Positions 38,716-51,665 are shown, numbered from the stretch's first letter. The stretch: 64,000 nucleotides of DNA from Stratiolaelaps scimitus (GCA_019614645.1 JABWDB010000007.1:9995501-10059500); one strand, 5' to 3'. Made by a program: numbers and translations. The notes: a model not told the origin generated them from the letters alone.

Positions 38716-40036
38716 TTATCAATACATATTTCATCAAATTCTACCAGGCCAACATATCATAGCAACCGTAACGCGTACACGTAGTAGACACATTCGTTTC
38801 AAAATTAATTACCTCAACCATCCATTGGACCGTTTACCCGGAATTGCGTGAAATCGTCCCTCCTCATCACAATCGGCGAGACGATCCCCATCAGCAGGTT
38901 TCACCGTTCGGTTTTACATCTCAGCAGTCTTTGTAACTGTCTAACTTCGATGGTGATACACAGACAAAGTGGCAAAGATGCCGCCGCGTTGTAATCGTAC
39001 GTCGTCCCGTTTCATTGATGCGACCGACTCGGTCGATGACGATTTTGATGCTCGGACCACGCTCCGGTCACCGAACGAAAGCGATCCATAACGACAGGTC
39101 ATCATCGGCGTGCTGTTTCCCTCCCATGTATTTAGAATTGTATCTCGGGACGAACCGGCGATGAGCCAATGGCCAAAGCTGTCAGAACGATCAAAGCCTT
39201 TTCGTTTGGCTCCATTCGGAAGTTGAACTGGACAACTGCCGGCCTATCGAGCAAGCATTAGCAAGCAATGACGAACGTCCTGACCGAAGTCAATCGTCAG
39301 TGATTGAGCGATGCTATCGAGCGGGCGACTCTACACGACCCACAGTTCGACTGTTCGCCAACGAGAACAGCGACAAAAAAAACACATCGCCAAAGACGAA
39401 GAAGTCGAAGAAATCCCAAAACAAAAAACAAAAAAAAAGATTGGAAAAGCGGAAACGATCACGAGAAATTACGGGGCGGTCGGCGATTAACGGTCGTTGG
39501 AGATGTTTTTTATTTTTTTGAAAATTATTTTACGAATTATCATTATCGTTGTGTAATGATAACGCAATTATTACAATGTTACTATATAATGACACCCGCA
39601 GACCTCAATTCGTTATTTGATTGGATTTCGTGGCGGTCAACTACAGCTGGGCGACGACGACGCCGTTTGGTTCCGGTGCTCGGCGGTGGTTTGTGACACG
39701 CTGGGCGGTTCGGGTTGCCAGCGCATGATATGTTAGTATTTGTTAGCCGGTCTACTCTGGTAGATGCTTGTATGTATGCAATTGATGTCTCGGTAAAAAT
39801 GGGAGTTAGACAGGATTCGTCTTTCGTCAAAGCTGCTATTAAAATAGCGGCACATTGGTTATATTGGAGCATCTATCCTGCACATGCGCGATCATTTCGA
39901 TGACACGCGAACGTAAACGCTAAGTTCAGGTGATGGCCTCCCTGTTCAACTGAAAATAATGTTGCTCGTGTTACCTGATTGTGACCCACTGGCAGCCAGA
40001 TATAATTCAACTTTTGCTGGCAAACGAGACACATTG

Positions 40037-40056
40037 TATATATATATATATATATA
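40037..40056. repeat. (AT)n microsatellite
   Basis: 20 bp of alternating TA. Confidence 0.95.
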
Positions 40057-40199
40057 CCATTCGCATTATGCAAGAGGTCACATCTTCAAAGGCTTGTATG
40101 ACATTTCGAATGTTTGCCCTGCAAGATATTTATACACCTAAGTACTGCCAAATGCATAAGCTAGACAGCGCTTTGTATAATCGCGAGATCTGCCCGTTA

Positions 40200-40608
40200 A
40201 AATAGCATCAGGCAGTAGGTGCGCGAATGAGCGCACCTAAGAGCGGCATTCGGAGAGTGAGAGTTGTTCGAGGCAAGCAAACATAGCCCACTTCCTACTT
40301 CGAGGGTCCGTTTAGATGATTCACCCACAACAACGGATCGCGACACAGGGGACAGGCGAGATATGCTCCACACGCCATCGTTTCTGCTTGTGCCATGTTC
40401 GGCCGGCAAACGGACGGGCGAGCTGGCTTGCGACGCAAAAAATAGCCCACCAAGATGTCCCACCTCTGCGTCGCTCTCTCGTACAGTGGACGGGGGGTAA
40501 ATGGCCCAGGAGAGCAGGGCGACAATGGCCTCCTTCGAGCCGTCGCGCGGGAAGTAGTTGGTTCCCAGATTTTCACTGGCCCACTTTTCACACACCCAGC
40601 TTCCTTTG

Positions 40609-40639
<31 letters not shown>

Positions 40640-41300
40640 GCTCTATCTATCTCTATCACTTCCCCCTGCTTAACTCATCTACATCCACCGGGCGGTAAAT
40701 GCAGCGGTTCGCAGGGACACACGGTGCAACATAATGCGGCAGAGCTGAATTCTACCGTCGTTCGTAGCGAACGTAAGCGTACCGGATCGAAACACGCTTG
40801 GGACAGTTTGACCTACGCTAGCCAGGGTATCGAGAAAGCGAGAGCATAGTTCCGAGTACAGAGACGAGCAGAGAAAGTCTCCATCCACGTGGGAGGCGTG
40901 AGGTGCGAAGCCAGGACAGGAGACGCAGCGAGGTGAGGTGACCCTGTACAGCAGCAGTGACACGGAGGTTGGTGGTACGAGTTGGCGGTTAGAGTGGGTT
41001 GGTATTCTGAGCACGGCCTCGCTTACCGTCGAGATGACATCGTCGCCCCTTCATCATCCACCGAAACAGGGGAGGCCAGAGCACGGCAAGGGCCATTCGC
41101 CGAAAGCAGCAATACTTCGTGCTTGAAGCAACCATGGCGGCTGTGAGTGGCCGTGTGTGCGAGGGTCTAGGGGAGCTCTTTGTGTCGGGTCGCCTTGATC
41201 ACGGCAGGACGGGTCCTCGAAAGTGACTCGAGCAACGGCTCTCCCCCAATGGCAGAACCTTGAGCCTTTAGCCATGACCTAAAAGAAATATTTTCCCACT
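40200..41300. other. GC-rich block, function unknown
   Basis: Open frames up to 177 codons on both strands without recognisable domains, and a (CT)n tract. Probably a regulatory or noncoding transcribed island. Confidence 0.25.
40609..40637. repeat. (CT)n microsatellite
   Basis: 29 bp of CT repeats inside a GC-rich block. Confidence 0.95.
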
Positions 41301-41311
41301 TCGGGAAATCG

Positions 41312-41334
41312 TATATATATATATATATATATAA
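41312..41334. repeat. (AT)n microsatellite
   Basis: 23 bp of alternating TA. Confidence 0.95.
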
Positions 41335-41339
41335 TAACA

Positions 41340-44070
41340 GTGGATAAGAAGGTATGCGAATGCCTGGCTCTAGCCAGGTAATGAATTTACCATTTGACTA
41401 CTGACTCTCTTATTACTGCCACCAGCACCATTGCTTGCAGCACCATATTTTTCTCTAACTCACGTTTGACCTTGTTGGATTTTACAAACTTTTCCAACAA
41501 ACTGCAGCTTTTCTCATTATCGAGTGACCAACCCGAGCCTCTGAGTAATCAGAACAAACTCAAGCTCGTGCTTTGCCAGTTCTACAGTGTCATTTGTTTT
41601 TCTATCGACAGGCGGACATTTTCTTCAAGCGCACGGTCATCACTAGAGACATTCCAATCTCTACCAGTAGACAGTGTCTGCGCAACACGAACTGTGCTGC
41701 AAGATACAGCAGTCTATTGAACTGTTGTATTCAAAGCCGGATTTCCTTCCATATGCTCCGTTTATGTCTAAGTGGACTTTCTTTCGTCTGGTGTACGGAT
41801 AGGTTGCAGGCATGATTTCTCTCGATCGCCCAGCTAAGAACACACCGTCCGTCTGTTGGCTCATACAGAACAGAAACCAGTCATCCCTCCTGCTTCTAGA
41901 GTGCATCGTTTCCGGCCTGACGGGGTACCCCAACAAGATGGTGTTGGGAGAATTCTGAGCGCCTAATGTAGCCCCTGTCCTTCTCTCTGGATTCTCTGGA
42001 GAATCGGGACCTGCCATAACAAGCCTGCATCGAACGGCTAGGAAGCTAGATTTACTGGGGAGGTTGCTATCGAGATCGTGGCGGACGAGATCCCTCTCTC
42101 GTTCTGCTTCTTTGGGCGATCTGGACTGTTCAGCCGTCAGGTCGCATTAGAGCAAAATAGCCAGCCACCTTCGCAGAGTGTCCTGTACCAGAACGACCTG
42201 TCGCGTCGTGGTAAACATTATAAATAACAATAAAAGCCGCACAATTTTCCCGCACATGACAGTAAGAGGGTAATATTTTGCGTTGATCCTATCGGATGAA
42301 AGATAAAGAAGGCAGAGGGAGAACTATAGACAAGTCACATCGAAACAACATCTGGAATCAACTCTATATGTTGGTGCGGAGGGGCGCGTCGAAATGGGCA
42401 TTTTTCAGAGAGTGTTATCACGTTCACTTTTGGCTTTTTTTTTCGAAAAATGCCTATGTACTACTGTCAATAAGTATACGTGGTTCACAATCACAAATGT
42501 CGAGATGCCAAAATTATATTGATATCCGCCATATAGGATAGTTGCCCTAGGGGCAGATGTCTGACAGTGATTGACGTCATAACATCGGTTACATATGCAG
42601 CGATAAACTAGCAGTTTTTTAACCAAGGTAGATTCGCAAAAGTATCACTAACAGAGCAATATTGGAAATAGGCAGAGAGCAGTGACGACAGTTGTCAGCA
42701 CTTCCGCGGGAGCAGATGTTCCGTACGACGATACGGCTAGCGGCTACGGTCAGTAGCGCGGCCGGCAATGCCGAAACGAGACGACTTTCGCTAAAATACA
42801 TATTAATTGTATTTGACAATGCATTTGTAATAATTGCATGAACATTTCGAGCAGACGCAGCCGTAGAAGAAGCGACATAGAGGTCGCTAATGCAGAATTC
42901 GTCACCATCAGACGCCTTCATAACTCAACTCTGTTAGGACAAATACCACATCTAAGCTCTTCGAGAGTTCTAGACATGATTAACGTCATTCGGTAATGCC
43001 TTTAGCGACATGTTCAGAACGTCCGGCAAGTTTCGGTAACACACGTAGTTCCTTGAGCCTCGAGCCCTCACGAAGACAACAAGTGAACAGGCACATTTCA
43101 AGGAAGATGTCACCCTAAGAATTTCGTCACATGGCTTCTGCCAGAAAGCTACAAACATCACACTGTAAGAACGGCCGTCGTCAATTCTAACGGAAACAGC
43201 TGATGCCGACTACAGACATAATGATTAGCTCAGATCAATCAGTCGCACAGCAGATTGTCAGGGCTCGTTCGTACAGAGCGGAACGAATACAGGGTCAGTT
43301 GTTGGTTAGGATCAATCCGTCGTTCATTAGACTTTTCTCCTCAAAGAGTCGTCTGTTAGCAGCGGGATGCGTGAACTAGGTACTCGATCAGTAGTAAAAT
43401 GACTTGTCTGGTCCGATTACGCGCATCACACCTTAATCAACTCGTCGTTTGCCCGCATACGAAACGGTATTCAGATATACAGCGTCGCCTAAGACTGGGT
43501 CATACTCTATTAGATGGTGGTCTTACGAATTGCTCTGGCTATGTACACAGACAATCTAGAGTGGAGGAACATTCGACAAATTTATGGGACCGTTTGGATA
43601 GCCGCTATCGCTTAATGTGTATCTTGTTTACTTGCGCTTAATGGAGAATGCTGTGGCAGAGAAATGCGCTCCGTGTTTCATGTAAGCCAATGAATTGCAA
43701 GCAGTTTAAGTATAATAAAAATTAATAATTTTCTGTTCCGTGTGAGTGATGTCCTAATAGAACACTAATATACCACTAATTATGTAATTCAAAATCAGAC
43801 ACTACGAGCGACTTGGTATGAAAAGCAACTTGGTCTTCTTTTAGGAGTCCTAGAGGTGTTTCTTGAGTGGCGTTATTATATTTCAGCTTGATTATGAATA
43901 CACGTTCACATGTCTTAAGATCATATTTATAAACAATGTTAAGTGATCCAATATTATTAATAATATTATCAAATATAATAATAATACTTACGCACTGTGC
44001 AACGCGGGTTACGGGGTAGCGCGTGCGGAGCGGGCTAAGCTACGGAAGTACGCCGCACTCCAGGCCACCC
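41340..44070. other. Intergenic, no gene seen
   Basis: A minus-strand frame at 42619-42921 (100 codons) has a protein-like mix but no motif. 43.65-44.0 kb is AT-rich and ends where LINE relic copy 2 begins. Confidence 0.4.
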
Positions 44071-44071
44071 A

Positions 44072-44330
44072 CCTCTTTCCCCCCTTGCTTTTGAAACTTT
44101 GGGCGGGCACGGACCCCTCACTGCGAACTTCCTCGATGGAGTCTACCATAGGCTGATCTGCGGCACCGGGGGCAGGCGCGCAGAATCTTTCCTTCTGCAA
44201 CGCCTGTCCCTCGCTGTGCAGAGAGGCAATGCCATCGTCTTCCTCGGGACAATGTCGTCCTCGGCCTCGGTCCCCAACTAATCCCCCCCAAATAATCCTA
44301 GAACTAATTCCTAATTATTGTAGGTTTGAA
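44072..44330 (+). mobile_element. 3' end of a non-LTR retrotransposon coding region, copy 2
   Basis: Encodes SPLAFETLGGHGPLTA, FLDGVYHRLICGTGGR and SFLLQRL, then stops at a TAA near 44280, with a tail TAATTCCTAATTATTGTAG like that of the 31-kb copy. The two copies are clearly similar at DNA level and keep the same frame over about 45 residues. The upstream part of the element is missing or unrecognisable. Confidence 0.6.
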
Positions 44331-44380
44331 TAAATATACCATAATCACATGGGCGTAAATATTTACACCACGCAAGTAAA

Positions 44381-44563
44381 GTCCAGAGGCGTGGTGTGTT
44401 CGTATGCGCCTTGCAATCGGAGGAGAGACGTAGGTGCACTGCTTCAATACCCACCTTTGCACATTTTTTAAAAGGGGTCCGTCTTATGAAGCAATGCCGA
44501 AAGTAGTCCCGTGGACGTTAAATGTTTAAGCCTATGAGTCAGCCCGGAAAATTTACTCTGCTT
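44381..44563 (+). mobile_element. tRNA-derived SINE, copy B
   Basis: Aligns with copies A and C throughout: GCGCCTTGCAATCGGAGGAG, then ACGTAGGTGCACTGCTTC, AAAAGGGGTCCG, TATGAAGCAATGCCGAAAG, GTGGACGTTAAATG and a GAGTCAGCCCGGAAAA tail. The B box has decayed. Only a 6-bp direct repeat (AGTAAA at 44375-44380 and 44564-44569) bounds it, so the exact ends are less sure. It lies about 50 bp after a LINE 3' end relic. Confidence 0.72.
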
Positions 44564-44984
44564 AGTAAACTATACTGAAATATGTCCCACGTCAGCATGC
44601 GTATCGACCATTGACCCCACAAACCGTTGATAATGATCGCTAAATGATCGTGTACACTATTGGTGTTTTGTCATATCTATTTGGAATTACAATGAAGTAT
44701 TTTGTGCTTGTTTCAGCTACATTAACGACGTGTTAATGACCTCTCCCTCATTCCCTGTTGCTTCATCCATTTAGAGCAACAAATTAGTGTCGAATAATAG
44801 CGGTCGGACTCACGTGTCGTCGTCTTCAGGCAAAGAGAGGAGCCTAACAATCCGCCCCGGCCCCCAGGGCGGATTCTGTCATTATATCAGATCGCTCAAT
44901 AGCAACTTGTCGTATCACCTTTGTTCTCTCTTCTCGTCTTACAGGTGTCGTGTTCGATTTTTCCGAGATGATTAACATTCACCG

Positions 44985-45008
44985 ATATATATCTATATAT
45001 ATATATAT
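44985..45008. repeat. (AT)n microsatellite
   Basis: TA tract with one C interruption. Confidence 0.9.
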
Positions 45009-45324
45009 GAGAACTTGAGCTTGTCTTGTACTTTAGACAGGCTCTTCGCGGTCAGACACAGTGCTTCGTGCAATGCCCCACTGATTGGAGTTTCTGTGAT
45101 GGCTTTCACCGCTGCAACGTCTGCAGGTTCGCACTTGGGTTTCACCTGGCGTGGAAAAGCGATCTCCAGTTCTCTAGTCGGCACAGACAAAGCCCGTGCC
45201 AACCGCCTTGGCGCCACAGCTAATACATCGGGAGCTATACTTGAACGCTCAATAATTATAGGTTCTTCCAGAGAACTGTGAGTTCCAGAAAGAAATGGAG
45301 AATTCCAATCACCAGCGAGCTATG
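44993..45324 (-). other. Protein-like open stretch, unidentified
   Basis: After a TAG the minus strand stays open for about 110 codons (LAGDWNSPFLSG, then PIIIERSSIAPDVLAVAPRR, ELEIAFPRQ), running into an (AT)n tract. A splice-donor-like CAG/GTGAAA follows IAFPRQ. The residue mix looks like protein, but open frames of this length are expected by chance in a window this size. Confidence 0.12.
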
Positions 45325-45896
45325 CTTAAAGAGCTAATTTTCAAAACACGAAGCGTACACTGCTTCGCGCCTTTATCCTCAGCGGATGAGGTTGTTCTTT
45401 CGATAGACCGATTTGGAATTCGAGGCCAGAACTACCACGGTGAATTATGATCGGTCGCAATAGGTCATTATGAGAAAATGATTTTCAGTCGAGCAACAAC
45501 CGTGGTGTTTATACATATGCAGCAATAAATGACTAAATTAAAAACAGTAGGAGAATCTATATCGCTGTTTCGGACGACTAGTTACTATCTAGTTCCCCCT
45601 CACCCGATGTCACGATATGACAGCATCATATTGAGGGGCTACATATACATGCATTCTAGATACAGTGATCCAACGATAACAGAAAGCAAAAGACAAACAT
45701 TAAAGTTGTTTTTTTTGTTACTATTCGAGAAGGATTATTGAAGTTCCTTTCTTCCGTTCAAAAAATTTCTCATACTGACACAATGGGTGATGTTTACCTG
45801 AAATAGAATCTCGCAACTCAGCAAAAGCGGACAAAGATTAATGAGCATGGAGACGAGATCTCGTTAAATGAAAAACGTTTTTAACCTTCGACTGGG

Positions 45897-46502
45897 ATGC
45901 ACCCCGTTTTGAACATAATACATTGCGTATTAGAGCAGAAGCATTCTCCAATCTACGTCATCGCAATGACAGCGATGGTCGTCTTTGTTCGCAATTTTCC
46001 AGCCTACATACAACATATGTATGCACCGCGTACGTGGGTGTTTATCGTTTTCCCACCATCTCAAGGAGATTTGTTTGCCTGCTTGCTAAGGCTGCTCGTT
46101 TATACGGCGAAACCGGCCGTCTGCGCTTGCACGGCCGACCGCATGTCCTATAGTCCTGTGCTGCCTGTTTCAAACACATATACTTCTCCCCGTCCCGCAC
46201 ACGCTCGAGAGATCTGGCTCATTTACGCAGTCCCATCTCAGCTTAAGTCTACCCCTTCAACCCCTCCTCCTTCGCGCGCGTTCCGGAGTAGCCCAGCTTC
46301 GGGAGATTGCAGGGATCCCTTATTCCGCCGTAATGGTTTGAACATCGCTTACTTTCCGAAGCACGAGCGTCTGCAGGGGCGGTTGCTGGTGGCTGGTCGA
46401 GGGCCCGGATCGCGGGGCAAACGGAGACACTTCACGAGGACCTGGGGGTATCCTTTGGGAGTTTGGCCAGTGTCTGCATTTAATGTAGCACTAGCTGCCT
46501 GA
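45897..46502 (+). CDS. Unidentified 201-codon open frame, doubtful
   Basis: Opens on ATG at 45897. The first third is hydrophobic, the middle Pro/Ser-rich, the end Arg/Gly-rich. The shape follows local base composition, which is GC-rich from about 46.1 kb, and no domain is recognised. An open frame of this length is only slightly beyond chance here. More likely noncoding. Confidence 0.1.
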   Translation: MHPVLNIIHCVLEQKHSPIYVIAMTAMVVFVRNFPAYIQHMYAPRTWVFIVFPPSQGDLFACLLRLLVYTAKPAVCACTADRMSYSPVLPVSNTYTSPRPAHAREIWLIYAVPSQLKSTPSTPPPSRAFRSSPASGDCRDPLFRRNGLNIAYFPKHERLQGRLLVAGRGPGSRGKRRHFTRTWGYPLGVWPVSAFNVALAA

Positions 46503-47280
46503 CGTCTTCGCCTCTCTGTCGCCGCCACCGCCGCCCTTGCAAGTCACTTCCATCATCTCGATGTTTCGCCCGGCCGCGACGATGCCGCAGCACAGCGGCC
46601 ACTGTCACCGTCAACGTGCAAACTACGCCGGAATGGATTGCGCGGGTGAGAAGCGAACCAACAGAAGCGCTGGTCCGGTCCAACCACTTCCCTGACGGGC
46701 TCCCCCGACGGGAAACAGCGGACACGGTCTTTAGGAGAAGACTCGCAGGTTAGACATTGGCTTTGCCCGACAGCTCCCAGACAGGCAGAGGGAGACGAAG
46801 AAAAAAACGAGATGCTGGTGCTATTATACCAGCTGTGTGTCCGGTAGTTGGGATCATGCTGATTGATTTTCGTTGTGAACATTCAGGCCCACGTAAACAC
46901 ATGAATACACGCAACTACCATCGACGAGTAGCTCGAGTCGGATGACTTCGTTTTAAGACGTTATCCTGAATACGTGTCATAAGTCCACTATTATAACATA
47001 TGGATAGATTAATATAGATAGATATTATAGCATATATCGGTGCTACGAAAAGCTCACATCGTTTGCTAATCAAGCAACAATGGCGGGCGATAATAGACGC
47101 TGATAACATTTACCACAGCATCATGATCACCGTTGTCGTGTGGTGTGCATACGTACGCGATGAGCCATACCATATCCATACGAAGATGAACTACCTGGAG
47201 ACAGAACAGTGCAATAGCGACGACGACAGCGTACTTAAGGTTCCTCTCATAACGTAAGGCCCTCCGGTGGCTGGTTCGTT

Positions 47281-47289
47281 ATTATATAT

Positions 47290-47336
<47 letters not shown>
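47281..47336. repeat. (AT)n microsatellite, longest of the window
   Basis: 56 bp of TA-type repeat with a few interruptions at its left end. Confidence 0.95.
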
Positions 47337-47339
<3 letters not shown>

Positions 47340-47556
47340 GCACTGAATTTTAATTAGGCAAGTGATGGGTGTGTGTGTGGGTATTAGACAGCACTGAGAG
47401 AGAGAGAGATGGTGGACACGAGATGAAGCACAGACTGGCTGCATTCCTACCTAAGAAACGAAAGAATGGCCAGCCGCCCGATTCTCTGGCTCGGCGAAAG
47501 GCGTCCAGCGAGAAGTGGAGGAGTCCATTAGGTGGGGTGTGCTTCGCTACCTAGCG

Positions 47557-47721
47557 GCGGCGGCGGCGACGATGGCGTCAGCGTTAGCAGCAGTAAAAGC
47601 AGCCGCCGCCGCCGCCACCACCCTCATGAGCCAGTAAAGGGTGCAGTGAATGGTAAACAGTTCCGTCAGGTGTCGTTCGCCTCTAGCTCCGACATAATAA
47701 TAATAATAATGATAATAATAA
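47557..47721. repeat. Cluster of trinucleotide repeats: (CGG)n, (GCC)n and (TAA)n
   Basis: CGG units at 47557-47571, GCC units at 47602-47619 and TAA units at 47693-47721 in a GC-rich block. Three different triplet repeats within 170 bp. Confidence 0.9.
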
Positions 47722-49800
47722 CGAAAAACGACGACAACTACAACAAGAACCGCCGCTTGTTTTCCGCGATGGCGGGTGTTGGTAAACACGGAAGATGCTG
47801 CAGCAGTTACAGAGGTAACAAATTATGGTACAAGCAACAGCAGCGACGAGAACAACAACAACAACTCAACCTTGCTCATCCCAAAAGGAAATGTTTGCTT
47901 GTTGCAGAACAACAGGCGAGGGAACGGTTTCCATAAATGTTCTATATTTTCACAGTACGGTTGCATACTGACCGGTTGGCCGACAGGGTCACCGTAGAGG
48001 TTGACTTAACATAACTATTGTAACAGAACATTCTGTAAGGCTTTGAGCTGATAATAGCGCATTTAGCTGTAATGACAATAATTTTGTATTTTAAACAATA
48101 ATTTATATTTATTCACCAAATATTGTCCCCGCATCAGAATAGTACAATACAATATAATACGATACAAATGGTGGGTAATTGACGGAACTGTGCCAAGTAA
48201 ATTATTTATATCAGATCAATATAGTAGATGGAGAGCTAAGCATACAATCTCACCTTTCCACTAATGCTTCGCGAAGGAACAAAATCCATCAAAAAGTCTA
48301 TAAAATCACATAGACTCCAGAAGATATTTTAATCCCGACAATAAGCGTTTTTTTTAAATAGCATTTTCTTAGATATTGCTTTGAACAGCTTCTCTCTCCA
48401 GCGTCACATATAAGCGTAACGGCCAGCACGTAGTATATCAGTAACACACGACACGGGGCTGCTTAAGACAGTGCAAATTCGATTGACATCTCGGCATAAT
48501 TGTTTCAAGACAGAATTATCCGGCGTGGGTTATAGGACAAAAAAAAACGGATTTCTGTGGCCCTGTTCTGTGTTGTTGTAGTTCCTTGTTGTTTGTGTCC
48601 GACAAGTTCGGCCGGCCGGCAACGTCTACTCAGACCATAGCCATAGAAGCTACTTCTCCTCCATCTAGCGGTGAAATGCGCTGACACAGGTAGCTGATAC
48701 AGCTTCGACGACTGGCTGACGAATCCCGCAAACGAACGCTAAAAACTTTCGCGCAAATGAACTTCAAAGGTCTCAATGGCTTCAAGTGAATTGATCTCAG
48801 CCGAGACAGGTTATCTTGTTGCCGACACAGGTTGAATCGCGTGTATTCCTCTAACAGGAGTTCATTGACTTGGCGAGACGTGCTTCATACAACGGCAGAT
48901 TTGTGTCTCCCTTCTGTTCTCTCCGACGAAATTCTGCCCTCTGAAACAGCATCCAAATAGAACAGCACTTCATTCGCCGCTTCGTGATTCTATTTCCAAA
49001 TGAATATCTGTATTCACATAGATTACGTATGACAACATGGTCGTATGCGGTTCACATCTTGACAACTAAGTAACCGTTAAGATAGGTAGGCACGGAATGA
49101 TTCTAGTTACTGACCCTTATCATTTGCAGTTTTATAAGTGGACCTTCCAACCCGTCAGGCACGCCCCCCTGAAGTGATCGTGTGATTTCCTTTTTATAGC
49201 CTATCCTATCACCTCTGTTGCTTTCTCAACCTTAAAGTAGGCACTTAAGTTGAGTAATGGTGTGTCCTTTTGAGGTGTTTGAAACTTGAGCTAAACACCA
49301 TTGATAAATTGATGCACCCGTTATCTTATCTAGCCAGTGTCAGTCTCAAGCAGGCGAGGTTAGAATGCCAGCACCGCAAGGGTCATCATTGTCTGTTTGA
49401 GCGACTGAAGCTATGTGACGCTATGCACGTAGCGTACAACTCAAGCCCCGTCCGAGTCCAAAATCATGAAAGAATTATAGCACTATCATACAAATATTCG
49501 TGTTTAAGCTAGAAGCTCAGATCGTTTAACGGTGTGCGCTTGTTTTGCCACTGAAACCCTCCACTTCGGTGTTTGTGTTTTATATCACCTGAGAGGATCT
49601 GTTAAAAGGGGAAGTCCACCAGTGACATCGAGCGATGACCATCCAAGCCAAACTTCACGAGCCAGTCAAGTCTATTCGATAGCATTTTACGTGCTACGTG
49701 TGTTGAGACAGATTAATGTCGCTTTCTGGCTGCTCGCCGTAGATCTGAAGACAAACAAACCTCGGGTCCTTCGCTGCTGTGGACACCTGGCCGCACCGTG

Positions 49801-49833
49801 TATAAAGTTCCCATGCAATCGCATCCCCTCAGC
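49801..49833 (+). promoter_or_regulatory. Candidate core promoter (TATA box plus initiator)
   Basis: TATAAAG begins at 49801 and an initiator-like TCAGC lies at 49829-49833, placing the presumed +1 A 30 bases after the first T of the TATA box, the canonical spacing. It points toward the Toll gene, whose ATG is 3.7 kb downstream, and no other gene is visible between them. That it drives Toll is inference; no transcript evidence is available. Confidence 0.35.
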
Positions 49834-50166
49834 ACAGCAGACCGACTCCCTCGGCCGCATTGATCCGACATGAAGCGGCTATTCCTTGATAACTAGTCCG
49901 TTCGCAACCATCGATACTTGTATGCGTACTTGGTCCTCCAGCCCTGTCGTCGTTGAATGGCGGCTAGCGACTCTGTCTGTTGATCGTGATATCGAGCAGC
50001 GCGCGACCTGTGCCGGCCCCGTTCACTCTGTTGCTAAGTGCCGGTTTCAGGCGCAACTCCCCATCGAGAGTCGGCACCAGTTCGAGGTTGGCCGGTCGGT
50101 TCAGTTCGGCCGCTTTCTGAGTATCTCGCCACACAGCCGATCGCGTCGGGATCAAGACGCGTGTAG
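49831..50166 (+). other. Possible noncoding first exon of the Toll transcript
   Basis: GC-richer block directly downstream of the candidate TATA/initiator, in contrast to its AT-rich surroundings. It ends in a splice-donor-like GTAG/GTGAAG at about 50163-50172. A spliced 5' UTR would then join just upstream of the Toll ATG, for example after the CAG at 53471-53473, although the pyrimidine tract there is weak. No long conserved reading frame is recognisable inside. The proposal rests on signal arrangement only. Confidence 0.2.
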
Positions 50167-51665
50167 GTGAAGGCGCGGAGAGCTCGAAAAGACAACGAAG
50201 GCCGTTGTCATTCGTGAGTCGGCTCAGCCAAGAGGATCTGACTGTGTCGTTCTGCATCGAGGATTGGCTTTCTCCGGTCAATACCCTGTCCCCAGCTGTA
50301 GCCGGGTCTGCTAACCAAGCGACTCTCTAGCTGGTTTTCAGTTTTTGTGGTACTCACCAATGCCGTCTCAAGGGGTCGGCAGAGTCCCACGAGGGTCCGT
50401 CCCAGCATCCAGCCGGATTTGGGCTAGCCGAAGATGATTATTAGTACATGTAATGAGCGGACGAGAAAGAAATTAATGTAGATGGATGTGGCTTTAGAAC
50501 GCTGTTGAATCATCGTACAAGCCTAAATAATATCGTCAAGTCAACAAAAACGCATTAAATATTGTTACCTAACCTATGAGAAGTAGCATTATGTCACAGT
50601 GCAAGTTTAGAACAACAGTGAGAACGACAAAACTTGTAAGGACCTGCACCCACAAGAAGGGGTATACCCAGCACGGGTCCCATCTAAGTGTAACTCTTTT
50701 AAATAAATCAAATAACACGACGTATAGAACTCGTTTAGGTTGTAACGGTTCGAAAACAGTATGCAGATGATTTGAACGTTACTGCAAATGAGGATGACTG
50801 GACCAGTAATGTGGCATAGTATGTAACTCAGCTCCGAGTAGACCCGGTTAGATGCATTCTAATCGATTCTAACGTTCTCGTGGTGGTCACAGAAGCAGAG
50901 CACACAAGCTCGTAACGAGGATAGGTTTTACCCATAGCGAAAACTGCGAAAAACAAGAAAACACGAATAGGAGGAATAATCTATTTGCCGGTCAAATAGA
51001 AACGGACTTCATCGATCTGTGATCTTCATTTGCTTCATCTTTACGCCTCGTTTATATACAGGGCTCAGTTCGAAACGCTTGTTGTCCAAATGTCGAATAC
51101 TTCAGTCCGGTCTTTTGGACTGAAACACCTCACCACGTTGTTACCCAGCATCGAAATTGGGCTCCCTCAGAAAAAAAGCCCTCATCTGGATTCAGCATGT
51201 AAGCTACGATAACTATTTGGTCATAACGACACGACACCGTGCTGCTTGCCGGTTCCTTCTTGCGATTGCAGTTCGTTGGATAAATCAATACAGCTTTATC
51301 TTTACCTTACCTTCCTTATTAAAATATGTGACGTTTACCCTTATGTTAATGGCGCTATTCCTCAGTACGTCAAACAGCTGTATAACTAAAACCTCCTATG
51401 GCACAGGCGGATAAGACGAGCTCATGGAGAAGACGAAGAGAATCGACAACAAATTGTGGTGTTCTTTTCTGACAATAGACCAAAATGATTGCCCCATTCG
51501 TCCATTCGACCCATTAATGTGGAGCCGTTGAATACGGCCACGCACATTTTGTCCGCGTCATTCGACATGTACCGACACCTCTCACTGGGAGTTTTGCACC
51601 GCTCAATCGGCACGCAACCGCTCAGAGATCGCTATCGTGGCTGTCGCGTTTTGCCAGCACATGTA

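Larger units (their letters stand above)
36640..40200. other. AT-rich intergenic DNA
   Basis: No gene seen. (AT)n tracts at 38.69 and 40.04 kb and an A-rich Lys-coding stretch at about 39.38-39.45 kb. Confidence 0.5.
46510..49800. other. Intergenic upstream of the candidate Toll promoter
   Basis: GC-rich to 46.8 kb and again at 47.4-47.9 kb (triplet repeats), otherwise AT-rich. No gene recognised. Confidence 0.4.

Noticed and set aside
40316..40849. 177-codon frame through a (CT)n tract
   Set aside because: Low-complexity Ser/Leu run from the microsatellite and no recognisable domain.
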